Shown here one piece after another: positions 25,795 through 38,499 of a DNA stretch of 64,000 nucleotides. The stretch's first letter is position 1; each line of letters opens with the position of its first letter. This DNA is from Clarkia xantiana subsp. parviflora. Taxonomy: Eukaryota; Streptophyta; Magnoliopsida; Myrtales; Onagraceae. The stretch lies in contig JAPTYO010000007.1 of the NCBI GenBank assembly GCA_036873135.1, forward strand, positions 25,278,763 through 25,342,762. Reading direction: 5' to 3'. Made by a program: the position numbers and the translations under genes. The notes under the pieces were generated by a model, which was given only the letters and a program-made list of their open reading frames with translations, had not been told where the DNA came from and did not search any database.

Positions 25795-27123
25795 ATGTCT
25801 AGCAGAAGACATGGAAGGCAGCAGTCGTCTTCTTCGTCATCGTCGTCTAGTTCGAGGATTAGCGATGATCAGATCATCAACCTCGTCACCACGCTACGCC
25901 GAGTCCTTCCCGAGATTCAGGAACGCCGCCGCTCCAACAAAGTACGTACTAATAATCTCACTATAGAATTAATGAATCTGTATATATACATGCATATACT
26001 TATTTGCATTCATTGCAGATATATAGAACTATTCGACGTTGATTGAACTAACTAGTAAAATGAGTTGCGTTCTCAGAAATTCGAATCCCGCCAGAAATCT
26101 AAAATTGTGGACGTAATTCTTATACATAAAAAAAGTTATTTTATCTTTTATTTGGAGTCAGTTACTGAAAAATATTTGCAAGTAGTCTTTTGCTAAAAAC
26201 CGGCTGAGATGGACTCACCTGGTACAAGTAAGAATGAGTTTAGGTGTAAATATGCTACAAATGATATCCTCCTACAGAAACTCTTAAGCACCACGCGAGA
26301 AAAAAAAAATACTTTTGCTAAAAATATAATGACATTTGGGTAAATACATAAGTACTCTAGAAAATATTAAGTACGTGAAAAAGAGTGGAGAATAATTAAT
26401 GGAGCCAAAGACATGAAATACAAAGTAGGGTTTGTTTTCACTGAACTCTGTTGAAGAGTGTATTCAACTCCACCACCGGTTAGGTGTGCGAAGATTCGAG
26501 CACTATATATGTAATTAATTGATTCACATGTAATTAATATATATTCATTAATTGATTCACATGTAATTAATATCTATTTATCTCGTTGTAATTTTGAGTT
26601 TTTTTTATTATGGTCTGAATTTTTTTTTCCAATCAGACTTGATGAATTATTAATGCATGCACTAAATTCGTCAACGAAGTCCCACGAGTAGTCTAATCAA
26701 GAGGCCGGTCTATCAAAGCATTCACAATGATATAAATATCATTTTAGCTTTCACTTTGAATCACATCATCTCAAATTATTATAAACATGTTAAATTTTAC
26801 GATGAAACAACACTTACATATATAATCCATATTTTAATTCGTTGGGCTTGGCTAAGTAGCCCAATGCAGAATTTAATAAACTACTCATTTAAAGATAGAT
26901 TATATATACAAAAAAAAAATGTTAATAAAGATTAATTATTAATGAAGAAGATGTTTTGGTGTTTGGACAGGTTTCGGCATCAAAAGTGTTGCAAGACACG
27001 TGCAGCTACATCAGAAGCTTGAACAAAGAAGTGGACGACCTGAGTGAGAGACTCTCGCAGCTGCTGGCCACCATTGATTCTGATAGTGCAGAGGCTGCTA
27101 TAATTAGGAGCTTGATCGCCTAA
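25795..27123 (+). CDS. PRE: PRE/ILI-type atypical bHLH transcriptional regulator
   Basis: Two exons, 25795-25941 and 26971-27123, join in phase 0 to a 99-residue protein. A serine-rich N-terminus ([11 protein letters not shown], residues 11-21) is followed by a short HLH domain: helix 1 [18 protein letters not shown], a loop with ERRRSNK, and helix 2 [19 protein letters not shown]. The C-terminus has the family hallmark [17 protein letters not shown]. The basic DNA-binding region is absent, as in all PRE proteins. These heterodimerise with inhibitory HLH factors and relieve repression of cell-elongation bHLHs downstream of gibberellin, brassinosteroid and auxin. The intron falls after Lys49, inside the HLH. 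The 1.0-kb intron contains a SINE-like insert. Arabidopsis PRE5 sits beside ABCB19, so this is the probable orthologue; which PRE paralogue it is rests on position, not on a tree. Confidence 0.95.
26600..26725 (-). repeat. SINE-like copy inside the PRE intron
   Basis: On the minus strand it ends TCATCAAGTCTGATTGGAAA with an A-run, the same tail as the 9.9-kb array. The GGCCTCTTGATTAGACTACT block also matches that family. Just upstream (about 26517-26577) an AATTGATTCACATGTAATTA unit is duplicated in tandem. Confidence 0.45.
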
Positions 27124-27977
27124 TAATATTATTATCTCTCGTCTAATCTATCTGTTTTATAATAATAATCTAGTATATATATATATATATATATAGGTAC
27201 CACGTACGTACGTTTCGGTCGCATATATAGTGTTTCCTTAGGATGTTGATGCATAATATATGAATTTTTCACCTAAATAACGATTTTGTAATAGTCATTA
27301 TATACGGAAATATCAGATTTGTAAATCTGATAATCAAAATATTAAAGTACGCGACTCTCATTTGCGTAATGGGCTCACGACTATCATTTGTGTCATGTAC
27401 TCGGTTTAGAATTTTTTTTTTTAAAACTACCTAAAAAAAGCACCAAAAGTATGTGATCCGCATACATATGAAGATAATTTTTTATTTTCTAATTACGTTA
27501 ATAATTCATAAATCGTATATGATGCGAATGTTAGTCGCATTGAGACCCACACGCGAATAAAAGCCGCATACTTTAATATTTGGGACAATGGATTTACAAC
27601 TTCGGTTCGTATTTAGCTATCACAAAATTGTTATTTTGATAAAAAAATCTGTTATATATAGAATAATGATGTCATTCTATGCGTGGTTATAGCCATGCAT
27701 TTGATCTGATCAACCGTCTTACCAAAAAAAAAAAAAGATCTGATCAACCGGTAGATTAGGTCAAATATGTTTTATATATATTGGACGTCCTGATCAATAG
27801 CTAGCTAGCTTGTTGTTGCCTTATGATGTAACCGTTTAGCTTGATGTATGATATTTTATATATACAACCGTTCTCTGTTGGATTGTGTGTTATAAGGTGA
27901 CATTGATCATCATTTGATCGTAAAGCGTCTTACTATTATATATAAATATATTTAAAAAAGTCAGATATGATAGGGAC

Positions 27978-28024
<47 letters not shown>

Positions 28025-31000
28025 CTTCTTAGTTAACACATAAAAATCGTGCTCAAATCAAGTTCAAAGTGACGTCTAATAACTTAGTTAACACGTCAAA
28101 ATCATACAATTGCATGGTTCCGGCTTAGCGTTCTTCCCGCGGTTTGCAATATTAAGAACATTATGGACGGAGCCAGATTTTTTTAGGAGGCAAATGTAAG
28201 ATTTTAAATGGCTAAACTGATAAAATTTATAAATTTTAAAGTGGGGTTGGGCAATTACCTCTCCGTTCTATATTAAATCCGTCGCTGAAAATCGTAATTC
28301 AATTATTTACCACGTTGAGTTTCTACTAGTGACAACATGTATTACCGCCAAGAGTTATTTAATGTCAACGTTAGTGGAGGATTAAAAAAACCCGCTATAT
28401 ATATGTAGGATTTTTGTACCTTATAAATATATATATTAAATTAAAAAGTCAGATCTGATGGGGACTTATTATAAAACTTAGTTAACACATCAAAATCGTA
28501 CTCAAAGTGACGTTTAATAAACTTAGTTAACACATCAAAATCATACAATTGCATGGATTTGGCTTAATTAGCGCTTTTCCCTTATCTAGTAAGAAAGGTG
28601 GTGCTATTAGGAAACCAAATTGAACACTCTATATCTAAGCTAAGCTAGCTAGCTGTCGGCAACAAGGGATCAATACTTAAGGTCTTCCATTGCTTTCGGG
28701 ATAGAGACACATTCATTGACATAACTAATTAATTATAACGATTTTATCAATTAGGGTGATTAAATGAAGTTGACTATAATTCTAGTCGATTACTCAGCAC
28801 AATGGTATTTGTATAAGAAATGTTAATTGTTCTTGTTTTTCTCTCCTAAAATCTAAAACATTCTCTCTAGTTATTTAACGACTGAGAAATTGACTTGAAT
28901 AACAGCCGAATTGCCCTTTCAAATATATATAACCAAAATTAAGCTAGGCTTGTACATATACATGATAAGCTAGCTTACACAAACTTATCAACTAATTATT
29001 CTCCTAATTGATAAAGTAACCGCAACCCGATTAATACTCGTGGCTTAGAAATCCGAACATGTTATTATTGTGATTAGGTAGCTAGGGTTTCTATATATAT
29101 ATATATATATATATGAATTGTTTTAAAAAATATCGTCGCATACGCGTGCATACACTACATACATGTTATATGACAATTCACAAATGTGTAACGTAATTAA
29201 GTAGATTATTTAGATATGAAAAGAAGTATTGGGAATGGACTGATCTATAAAGTATATGTATATATAGTAGATAAAGTCAAAAGATGAAGTAAAGGTTGGA
29301 TGGGTTAATTAGAGTCAATTCATAGGGCTACATATGTCTCCTTCATGTACATAATTTGTTGAGGGCAAATAATGTCCTTCGACTTTAGGGGCAGCATCAA
29401 TAATGGAGCTCTTTCTTGCCTCATTTTGCCTATCAATAATTAATGATAGCAAGGTCCACTCTCATGAGATGAGAGTTATAAAAGTGAAAACAATGCCAAC
29501 CACCCTTACACTACAATTTCGTGTAACTTAATTTCTTTCGGACCCTAGGCCGCGATTTATATTCATAATTTTATATTTTTACAATTTAGTCTCTAAATAA
29601 TTTTAATTGGACACTAGGCCGCGATTTAACTAGCTAGGATCCGACCAATGATTACATATGTAATGTGATATTAAATCCAAGATTACCGAGTGTTTATTAT
29701 TATTTATTAAATTAGATAGAGTACTTTTTATGATATTTATAGTTTATTATTATTATTATTATCATCATTATTATTATTATTTTAACTAATTCATGACTCA
29801 TTATTATGATAATAAATAATGCACAAATGTTCATACAAAATGAGTAAATTAATTTTTGTTACATTTTTTAATGAGAAATATCTTATAAAATTGTACAAAA
29901 TGTTTCAGTTAATAGAATTTTAATAGATATTTGAATTTAGTTTTAATATTTTAATGTTTAGGTTTTATGGTTCATGAATAGACTATACGTATTACACATA
30001 CAAAATATAATGTAAGGTCACATTAAATACTGTAATCTGGCATTACACTTCATAATACAACATAATAAAACATTGCAAGCTAACATTATATTACATAACT
30101 CACATAACTTATAATCTCATATTTTAAATAATTTCAGGTTAAATTTCATCCAAACGCCCCCTAAAAAGACTCGAACAAAGCTCAAAGCCTCAACCCGATA
30201 TTACAAGAAGGAATCTGTTCATGGGCTTACAAATTAAGGCCCGAGAGTTAAAAAGAAACAATAAACAAACAAAGCCCGCAACGTTGATTAGCTTGATATA
30301 CAAGACGAGAAGTTCGGTTCGATTCAAATAAAAATTATTGAGATCAGTCGAGTTCAAAATGTGTGGGTCAACTCTATGTCGGCTACATTCAAGCTCAATA
30401 TGATCGAGCTTGATTCGGATCGCCTTGTAAGGTTAGTGGTCGGTTTCGAGAAGAAGAAATAAGAAAGGTCTTATAAGACGATTTGATGACTTGGTCCTCA
30501 AGTCAATGGAAGCTCGCATCATGTAGTTGAAAGTTGCGTGTGTGAATGACTTGGTCCCATTTGATCGTTGAGGGCAAGTACCTCAAACTTTAAGATGTAT
30601 ATAAGTAATATCAAGTGGATGACATATCTCATTTTTTCATTCAATTTGACGAAAAATGGTCAGCAAATCATTTATCAACCATTTGAATAATTGGAATATT
30701 AAATATCAATAAAAAATATGCACTACTAAATCATAACATCGTTCTTATTCGGATCCAATTTTACGTTCTTAACACAAAAATAATATAAATTTATTGTATT
30801 ATTTATGAAAGGTGTACTAGTTATTTACTTTCATGTCGTACGAAATTTTATGTAAACTAAAACTCTTATATATTATACGCAAATAATACTTATTAATCCC
30901 ACTTTATACGAAAATTTATTATAAATTACTATAATAAAATCAATCAATCTTAACTAATTTTTTTAAGTAAATAAAAAAAATATAGTATCAAATTTTAAAA

Positions 31001-31376
31001 AACTTCTTCACATATTAAAAAATAATTCCTAAATTAAAGAACCAAAGAAAAAAAATTATAATCCATAACTTCTCCATTGAACCGCTACACTTATTAATTA
31101 CATGGTTAATTTTGTTGGAAAAAAAAACCATGACACTCTTAATTAGTAAAAAAATACATGAAACTTAAAACCATTTGTATGGACGTAACAAAACATTCAC
31201 ATTATTATTAATAACACCAAAGAACAGTACTTTTGATATGTAAAAATGATGAGAGAATAGTTGAAATTGCATGGGCAATGTTTATAAGAACACGAATAAA
31301 TGCCATGAATGTCACGTTGGACCGTCAATTATACACGCTGCTAGATCAAGCCGCTTTCTCTTACCAGGACCATTTT
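27124..31376. other. Gene-free spacer between PRE and PKS-A
   Basis: About 4.2 kb without a supported ORF. It contains a (TA)n run after the PRE stop, an (AAT)n microsatellite near 27987-28022, a dispersed duplication and a small inverted-repeat element (both listed separately). The rest is AT-rich sequence in which nothing was recognised. Confidence 0.5.
27950..28590 (+). repeat. Direct duplication of about 170 bases, about 460 bases apart
   Basis: Copy 1 (about 27958-28142) and copy 2 (about 28445-28588) share AAAGTCAGAT, ACTTAGTTAACACAT, TCAAAGTGACGT and AAATCATACAATTGCATGG in the same order. A small element with partly inverted ends lies between them (about 28162-28290; GGACGGAGCCAG at the left, ATCCGTCGCTG at the right). 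Confidence 0.6.
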
Positions 31377-31500
31377 ATCCAACCAAACTTATTATTAAGC
31401 GCACTGTTGTATAAAAGCCCCACTCACAATATCTTTTGGGAGACTCTCATATCCATATCGAGTTATATTGTTTGCTTAATTAATTAATTTCTTGCTAATT
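31377..31500 (+). promoter_or_regulatory. PKS-A core promoter
   Basis: TATA element TGTATAAAAGCCCC lies near 31408-31421. About 30 bases upstream, ATCCAACCAAAC (31377-31388) resembles the AC-rich sites bound by R2R3-MYB regulators of phenylpropanoid genes. The leader after the TATA (ATCTTTTGGGAGACTC) is shared with PKS-B, so promoter and leader were duplicated together. MYB control is inference. Confidence 0.55.
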
Positions 31501-33643
31501 ATGGCACCAATAGGTCTTGATGAGATGAAGAACGCCACCCTGCCGCAGTGTGCTGCCGGCGGCCTTGCCACGATCCTCGCCATCGGCACTGCCACACCGA
31601 AAAACTCCATCTCTCAGGCCGACTTCTCCGACGACTACTTCCGAGTCACTAACAGCGAGCACATGACCAAGCTCAAGGAGAAATTGAATCGCATATGTAC
31701 GTGTGCAGTGTTGCTAATCGTTATTCCAGATTTTAACTTTAACGTTTTCCAGGGTTAAGAACCTAAAAACATTCTGTCATATGGCTAATCGCGTTGTCTC
31801 AGATGTTAACGTTAACGTTTTTCTAGGGGTTAAGAACCTAAATACGTTCTGTCATGTTGCTAATCGTTGTCCCAAATTTTGAAATATTGATATTCAGTAT
31901 CCCAACTTCCTGACAAGTTGATTCCCACTTTTTTCTACCGATTTTGACGTTTTAAGCAACAACAAAAATGTTTTTTAAGCAACAAATACCCATAAACCAT
32001 GAGCAACAATTTTGATTTATTTTCCCATTTTTAAAGTAGCAGATAATTAATTTGTTACTCATGGTTTAAACTTATTTGATACTTAAAAATATAATTTTGT
32101 TCCGTCAATTTTAGTTAATAAAAAAAGTGGAAACCAATGTAATATATATACATATATGATATGTAATGGATGGTAAACCACAATCCTTTATATTTTTAGT
32201 TATAAAGTTTATATACTTTCTACTTCTTATTTTTACTTTTGTTAACTAGTAGGTAATGGAATAGTGAAACCCATTGTCTAATTGCTGGCTCTGCCACTAT
32301 CGTATATCAATATTTTAAATCTAAAACCACAATTAGCAACGTTGGAATTTTTTTTATTTTTTATTTTTTAGATTTTTAACCTTTTTAAAGTGAGCAAAAT
32401 AATGAATGAATGCATGCATGGCAGGCAAGAAGTCGATGATCAAAACGAGGTACGTGCACCTAACAGAGGAATTCCTTAAGGAGAATCCAAATATGTGCAC
32501 TCATATGGCGCCATCATTGGACGTGCGCCAGAAAAGTGTGGTTTTAGAGGTTCCCAAGTTGGGCAAGGAGGCTGCCGTGAAAGCTATCAACGAGTGGGGC
32601 CGGCCAAAATCCGACATCACCCACCTCATTTTCTGCACTTCCTCCGGAATCGACATGCCCGGCGCCGATTACCAACTCACCAAGATGCTCGGACTCCGAC
32701 CGTCCGTTAAACGCTACATGTTGTATCAACAGGTACCTAGTCAGACGTCGTAAAATAATAGTATATAATTTTAATGTCTATAAATATAACACTATTGAAT
32801 TATTAAATATCGTAATTAAAGATATGGTAGGGCAGTAAAATCAGTCCGACCGGACCGGAATTGATCTGGAACCGGACTGACTTAATTTCTTTAAATAATC
32901 TTAATTTCTTTTACGATACTCTTATTTACGAACGAAATTTCATTAATTAGGGTTGTAGCGGAGGTGGTACAGTGTTGCGTATGGCGAAGGACATAGCCGA
33001 GAACAACAAAGGCGCGCGCGTGCTGGTTATTTGCTCGGAGATCACTGCTTTCTTCTTCCGAGGTCCGTCGGAAACCGACGCAGACGATACATTGATCTGC
33101 CAAGCGCTCTTCGGCGACGGGGCTGCGGCTGTTATAATCGGCGCTGACCCCGATACCACCAAGCTGCACGAAAGGCCCCTTTACCAGATCTTCTCCGCCG
33201 CACAGACCATCGTGCCGGATTCCGATGGTGCGCTCGTAGGTCACCTCGGAGAGGCCGGCCTTGTAGTCCACCTCAGCAAGGAAATGCCTAAGCTGCTATC
33301 GAACAACATCGAGGAGTGGCTCGTCGAGGCATTCTCTCCGATCGGGATCGATGACTGGAACTCGATCTTCTGGGTGTGTCATCCTGGCGGTCCGGCGATA
33401 CTCGCTGGCGTGGAGGCTAAGTTAGGGTTAAAGGAGGGCAAACTCAAGGCCACGCGTCAGGTGCTGAGCGAGTATGGTAACTTGAGCAGCCCATCAGTTC
33501 TGTTCATAATGGATGAGATGAGGAAAAAGTCTGTTGAAGAAGGGAAGGGCACCACCGGAGAAGGTCTGGAATGGGGTGTCCTCTTCGGGTTTGGCCCCGG
33601 CCTTACGGCAGAGACAGTTGTATTGCGCAGCATGCCCATTTAA
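31501..33643 (+). CDS. Divergent type III polyketide synthase, chalcone-synthase family (PKS-A)
   Basis: Exons 31501-31696, 32425-32732 and 32951-33643 join to 398 residues, normal CHS length. Intron 1 splits the cysteine codon used by all CHS-type genes (Cys66). Intron 2 falls directly before Gly-Cys170. The triad Cys170-His312-Asn345, the gatekeeper Phe222 and the C-terminal GFGPG loop are present. In CHS numbering the pocket has Ser132 (Thr in CHS), Phe196 (Val), Phe197 (Thr) and Val265 (Phe); Gly256 and Ser338 are kept. The sequence after the nucleophile is QGCSGGG instead of QGCFAGG. The family condenses a CoA-linked starter with malonyl-CoA in the cytosol. Ser132 plus Val265 is the acridone-synthase signature, and a bulky 197 side chain shrinks the cavity. 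A starter or product other than naringenin chalcone is therefore likely. The exact product cannot be read from sequence. Confidence 0.95.
31855..32345. repeat. Terminal-inverted-repeat element in PKS-A intron 1
   Basis: The left end TTGCTAATCGTTGTCCCAAA and the right end (about 32303-32345, ...AAACCACAATTAGCAACG) are degenerate inverted repeats. The same family fills intron 1 of PKS-B (40165-40755) and recurs at 50755, 56985 and 62450. It is non-coding. Confidence 0.55.
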
Positions 33644-33874
33644 TTGAGATTAGCCCCGAGTCAACAGAGAGCTATTGAATTTGTGATACATGTCATGTGT
33701 CATTCATTTTTTTGCCACATAAATTTAATGGCTAAAAGGCTGCGTACCTTCCAAACTGACGATTGACTAGTTGGCGTACATACGGACGCTTATACATTCT
33801 TGTGTGCTTTGTCTCTATAAGCTTGTAATCTATATATAAATAAAGCTTAAATTCAGCCTAAAGTTTATATATAT

Positions 33875-34718
33875 GGGTTAAAAGGTACTTTTCATACCAC
33901 ATGTTTGGCCGAATGTGGCTTTTAGTACCGGATGTTTGGTTTTGTATACTTTTGGTACCAAACGTTTGAAAAAATGTGGTTTTTGGTACTTCCGTTAGTT
34001 GGCCGTTAGTTTTTTCCGTTAAGTGACATGTGCAAGTCACGTGACCGAACCTAAACTTCGATTTTGTTCAATTTAGTCCCTCAAACATATTTATAACTTT
34101 TAATTTGTTTAATTTAGTCACAAAACTTCAAAATCAATTCCAATTGAATCATCGAACCCAATTGACCTAGCCGGACCTAGCCTAGGGCTAGGTCCGAACC
34201 TGGGTTGGGGTCGTCGGGCCCAGCCGACCCTGACCCAGGGTCGGACCTAGCCCTAGGCTTGGTCCGGCTAGGTCAATTGGGACCTAGCCCAAATTCGACC
34301 CAAATTGGGCTAGGTCCCAATTGACCTAGTCGGACCTAGCCTAGGGCTAGGTCCGACCCTGGGTCAGGGTCGGCTGGGCCCGGCGACCCCAACCCAGGTT
34401 CGTACCTAGCCCTAGGCTAGGTCCGTCTAGGTCAATTGGGTTCGATGATTCAATTGGAATTGATTTTGAAGTTTTGGGACTAAATTAAACAAATTAAAAG
34501 TTATAAATATATTTGAGGGACTAAATTGAACAAAATCGAAAGTTTAGGGTCGGTCACGTGACTTGCACATGTCACTTAACGGAAAAAACTAACGGCCAAC
34601 TAACGGAAGTACCAAAAGCCACATTTTTTCAAACGTTTGGTACCAAAAGTATACAAAACCAAACATTCGGTACTAAAAGCCACATTCGGCCAAACATGTG
34701 GTATAAAAAGTACCTTTA

Positions 34719-34722
<4 letters not shown>
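33875..34722. mobile_element. Mutator-like fold-back element with long near-perfect arms (E4)
   Basis: The termini GGGTTAAAAGGTAC and GTACCTTTAACCC are inverted repeats. Pairing continues for about 280 bases per arm (for example GCAAGTCACGTGACCGA with TCGGTCACGTGACTTGC). The 9-mer TATATATAT flanks both ends, consistent with a Mutator-type duplication but low in complexity. The GC-rich core (34160-34440) consists of GGACCTAGCCTAGGGCTAGG-type palindromic units. There is no transposase. It lies just 3' of PKS-A. Confidence 0.8.
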
Positions 34723-34766
<44 letters not shown>

Positions 34767-35770
34767 TAATAAATGAAAATAAATTAGCAATACACTGAGG
34801 TGCTACGAAGAATAACCGGTGTAACCGTTTAATAGTTATAATGGATCTTTTCCGACACGATTATTTACAAAAATACATAACAAATATAAATTCAGAATGA
34901 TGATGCATCAGTAAAGTATGCAGTAAAGGATTCAGAATTAGATATTATATTTGTTCTATCTACTGAACAAATTAATCAACCCAAGAAGTCAATATATAAT
35001 TAATTAATTAGTTGTTAGACCCAACCAAAGATTGATGGTGTTAGACAAAATAACTTTTATATATATATATTAGGATGGAGGAGATCAAACATTAGAACTA
35101 TGAGGATTGTAGTTGGGAGTTGAGTCAAATAATGAGTTCCTTAAGTCTTTATTTAATGTTGTGATGTATTTGTTGTTGTGTGTTGTATTTGAGTTTTAAT
35201 AATTTGATGAGGAGACTTTGAATTTAATGGTTGAAATGGCAGATTATGTAGACTATTTATGGGGTGGTAAACTGGTAGTATGTTATATATTATATTGAGG
35301 TTATTCAACCAACTTGCATTGGAAGTTGTATGCAATATTTTTGTGTTGTTATGTTATATATATATATATATATATTATATTGAGGTTATTCAACTTGCAT
35401 CGGAAGTTGTATGCAATATTTTTGTGTTGTTTTTAACTGTCGGCCACCTGAATCGGTTTGAATCGGGTCAGACTGACCGACAATCATACTCATATAAGTT
35501 TTTTTTTTTCACATGTTTTGAAGGTTACATCCGGAGAATAACTTCATCTCTTATTGTAAAGACTTAGTATAAATATTTTTCATTTTTAAATTTGACACAA
35601 ATTAAATTCGAGATCTATTAAGAAATTTAGAATACTACATCATATTAGATTGTTCACAACCTATGTGTTTTTTTGGGCCAGTTGCAACCTACGTATTTAC
35701 TAGCTTAGTACAAATTTGCTCCTATAAAGTATGTACAAAACAACTAAAAATAATCGCCAAATTAATCACC
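34723..35770. other. Spacer between PKS-A and the glutaredoxin gene, with a tandem duplication
   Basis: It starts with a (TA)n run and later holds a direct duplication (about 35283-35437). The two copies share TTATATTGAGGTTATTCAAC and GGAAGTTGTATGCAATATTT and are separated by (TA)n. No coding feature was seen. Confidence 0.6.
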
Positions 35771-35779
35771 CGTAACCTT

Positions 35780-36808
35780 TCAATCACAACAAATTCGACA
35801 TCGTATAAGCCCATTTTCATTACAATCAGGGCACCTCTGAAACCCTAACTCACCTTCTTCTTCATCATCATCACTATATTCACCATTAAATACCTTGCAG
35901 CTCCCATAACAAGTCTCACAAGGCACAAAACTAATATCTCCACACGCCTCACAACCACCAACCTGTTCCACCACCTGACAACTCTCCACAGCTTTCTCGA
36001 GCTTCCCTTGATCGTGCATTGTCCGTATTTCTTCCGATCCGCCGATATACTTATTCCCGACAAAAACCCGCGGCAATAACGACCCGATAAAGTACTTTTC
36101 CCCTAACAACTCCTTGAGCTCTTCTCTAAACCCCGAATGCATCGAAACATCTCTCTCGTCGATCTTCACCCCTAGACCTTTTAATATTACCCGAACATTG
36201 CAGCAATCCTCGTACGTTTTCCGAACCCCCCGGAGGCTCGTAAAGTACAAGATCACCTTATCTTTATTATTACTTGGAATGCAAGTAACTGCTTCCGGGT
36301 CGTTATTCGCCATCCGAACCCAGAGAGGATCATTGCCGCTATCCAAGGTGGATCGAGCACGAGATAAATTCGGCCTCGGGGAGCTCGTTAGCCTCTTAGC
36401 GACATCGAATGAGAAGCTACGGACATAAGTCGGTGATCGGAACGGACTTACGTTGAGTCCTTCCATAATCTCCCATGTATTGATGGTTTCGGGTTCTTCG
36501 GGTGGGGTTGTGGTGGGGGATTCGAGGGAGATCTTTTTCGCGATTTTGTCCTCGATTAGGCTTGACCAAGCTCGGGCCTCGTCTATCCGGGAAAGGAACT
36601 CTTTATTATTGTGATCGGCATTGTCGGTTTCGATTTCGTCGTGAAAATGGTCGAGCTTGAGCGAGCCGAGGGTGGAGGAGGTTAGAGAGACGTGGTGGTA
36701 ACTTTGGTTGCGGTTTTTCCGATCCGGCACGGAATGGGTCCGAGGAAAAGGAGAATAAGGGGCGTTGCAATGGTGGCATCGTTCTTTCTTGGAGCCCACG
36801 CAACCCAT
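35780..36808 (-). CDS. Glutaredoxin-domain protein with C-terminal Cys-rich zinc-binding region, N-myristoylation motif
   Basis: Single exon. Two Met codons open the frame (36811 and 36808). The second is preferred because it yields MGCVGSKK, an N-myristoylation/palmitoylation signal, giving 342 residues. A long serine-rich, probably unstructured N-terminal half contains [15 protein letters not shown]. The glutaredoxin-like fold follows (about residues 185-275: [18 protein letters not shown] to [13 protein letters not shown]). At the redox-site position the CxxC/CxxS cysteine is replaced by SLRGV, so classical glutaredoxin catalysis is unlikely. The C-terminus has four CxxC pairs (CEAC, CETC, CPDC, CRIC) of the DnaJ zinc-finger type. 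This layout is the plant At5g39865/At3g28850 group, whose biochemical role is unclear. Membrane attachment is inferred from the MGC start. In Arabidopsis members also lie beside PRE genes, as here. Confidence 0.93.
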   Translation of the reverse strand: MGCVGSKKERCHHCNAPYSPFPRTHSVPDRKNRNQSYHHVSLTSSTLGSLKLDHFHDEIETDNADHNNKEFLSRIDEARAWSSLIEDKIAKKISLESPTTTPPEEPETINTWEIMEGLNVSPFRSPTYVRSFSFDVAKRLTSSPRPNLSRARSTLDSGNDPLWVRMANNDPEAVTCIPSNNKDKVILYFTSLRGVRKTYEDCCNVRVILKGLGVKIDERDVSMHSGFREELKELLGEKYFIGSLLPRVFVGNKYIGGSEEIRTMHDQGKLEKAVESCQVVEQVGGCEACGDISFVPCETCYGSCKVFNGEYSDDDEEEGELGFQRCPDCNENGLIRCRICCD

Positions 36809-37389
36809 CAAATGAAATGTAGGTGGTGATCACAATGCAGAATTGGGTTTGACGGAATCTCATTGACTTGGACACCAAGTTTTCCAAAGAAGAGAACAGG
36901 GGGAGAGGAAAATATGATTGATTAGAGATATCAATGCTATCTCTTCGCCTCGGAGATCTAGAGGCACAAAGCTCCGGTCCCGGGTGGATGGTTGGATGTA
37001 TGAGCCAGAGAAGTTTCCGTTGATGTCTGAATGAGGCGAGGGAACAAAACAAAGTCCTACGTATTTTTTGGAATTGTCCTCCAAGTAGTGTCATGTACCT
37101 GATTTGTCCTCCGACTCTTATTTCATTAATACAATTGATTTCGTTCAGTTTAGGGAGGGCAATGAATGTGGGTATCCGCCATCACCACAAAATCGCGGAG
37201 CTAATACAAATATTTTAAATAAATTTGAATACGATTTGATCTGTATACGGATCTCCATAATTTAACTAAAATAAATCACATTCGTACTTCGATCGGCAAC
37301 GATTCGGATTGGCCGTGACTTGGATTGGCCGCTTCCACGACTTCAACTGGCCACCACCATAACTCCGGTGACCACCACCCGACTCCGAA

Positions 37390-37850
37390 CTTGTGGGTGA
37401 AGACATTGGCACACTCTTATACTTCAACAGCATTCCGGCCGCCTCGGTCTTGACCAAGTCTGGGTCAAATACTTCACCTTTTTTTAATAGGAGGTTTAAT
37501 TTTTCTTTAAAAGGGCGCCGCAAAAACTCGAACTTGTGCACTCTTATATAATGTAGAAAATAAGACGTATGCTTTAATCAATTGTCTAATAAGTCCGAAC
37601 TTAACTTATGAGTGAAGACATTAGCACACTCTTAATCTCATATATTTCGACATCCTCTCGGCTTGACCAACTCTCGGTATTAGCCCAGCTACATCGGTCT
37701 TGACCATCTTTGGGTCAAATATAATGGACTTCACCATTTTTTAATAGGAGATTTTGATTTTTCTTTAAAATTGCGCCGCAGATACTCGAACCTGCGCACT
37801 CTGATACCATGTAGAAATAAGACGTGCACCTTATCCAATTGTCTCATAAG
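37390..37850 (-). repeat. Two tRNA-derived SINE-like copies in tandem (minus strand)
   Basis: Each copy, read on the minus strand, has an A-box-like GACAATTGRWTAARG, a TCTTATTT block, a B-box-like CAGGTTCGAGTATC or CAAGTTCGAGTTTT and then GCGGCGC. A body follows with GGTCAAGACCGATGTAGCT and AAGAGTGTGC. Heads lie at about 37500-37600 and 37775-37850. The second copy contains TGGTATCAGAG, often mistaken for a retrotransposon primer-binding site. The hAT MITE at 37851 is inserted in the head of the second copy. Confidence 0.6.
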
Positions 37851-38339
37851 TAGGGATGTCAATGGGGCGGGTCGGGGCGGGTATCGCCGGACCCGGACCC
37901 GCCCCGCGGGTCAATATGGTCGACCCGGACCCGTCCCATGCACTTTCGGGTCGGGTCGGGTCGACCCGCGGGTCGACCCGTGTGAGGTATACTTTATCAT
38001 TTTAAATCTAAAATTCTAAATTCTATGTTACCGTATCCAAATTCAACTCCAAATTTAAATCATAAATTATTAAATTAACTCATAATCCAAATATAAATCA
38101 CCACATTCATTAGAATAATTGTTATTTTGACTATGTGTTATATTACCCTTATATTTTTATATAATATACATATATTAAATATATATGTAAAATAAAAGCT
38201 CGGGTCGGGTCGGGTCCGCGGGTCGCCGTGAACCCAAACCCGAACCCGCCCCGCGGGTCGCGGGTCGGCGGGTCCTCGGGTCAAAATCGGGTCGGGTACC
38301 CGCGGGTCGGCGGGTACCCGTGACCCGTTGCCATCCCTA
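37851..38339. mobile_element. hAT-type MITE with perfect 8-bp target duplication
   Basis: Ends TAGGGATGTCAA and TTGCCATCCCTA are inverted repeats. CTCATAAG occurs immediately outside both (37843-37850 and 38340-38347), an 8-bp duplication as made by hAT transposases. Inside, GGGTCGGGTCGGGTC-type G/C-rich subterminal repeats flank an AT-rich middle. There is no coding sequence. Confidence 0.9.
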
Positions 38340-38499
38340 CTCATAAGACGTGCACTCTGACACAATGGGTTTTTACACCAGACTCATCCTCTGGTCTGTA
38401 GCATGGACTTCTACTTGACAACCTCGATCCTCTGAGAGGTTCAACACCCTCATAACTATGTTTGCAAACAACAATTTACATTGGACCTCTCACTAGGTC

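Noticed and set aside
31233..31487. 84-residue ORF just upstream of PKS-A
   Set aside because: It overlaps the TATA box and leader of PKS-A and resembles no protein; promoter DNA open by chance.
36809..36811. First Met as start of the glutaredoxin gene
   Set aside because: The next Met gives the MGCVGS myristoylation start typical of this group, so translation from 36808 is preferred; the upstream start remains possible.
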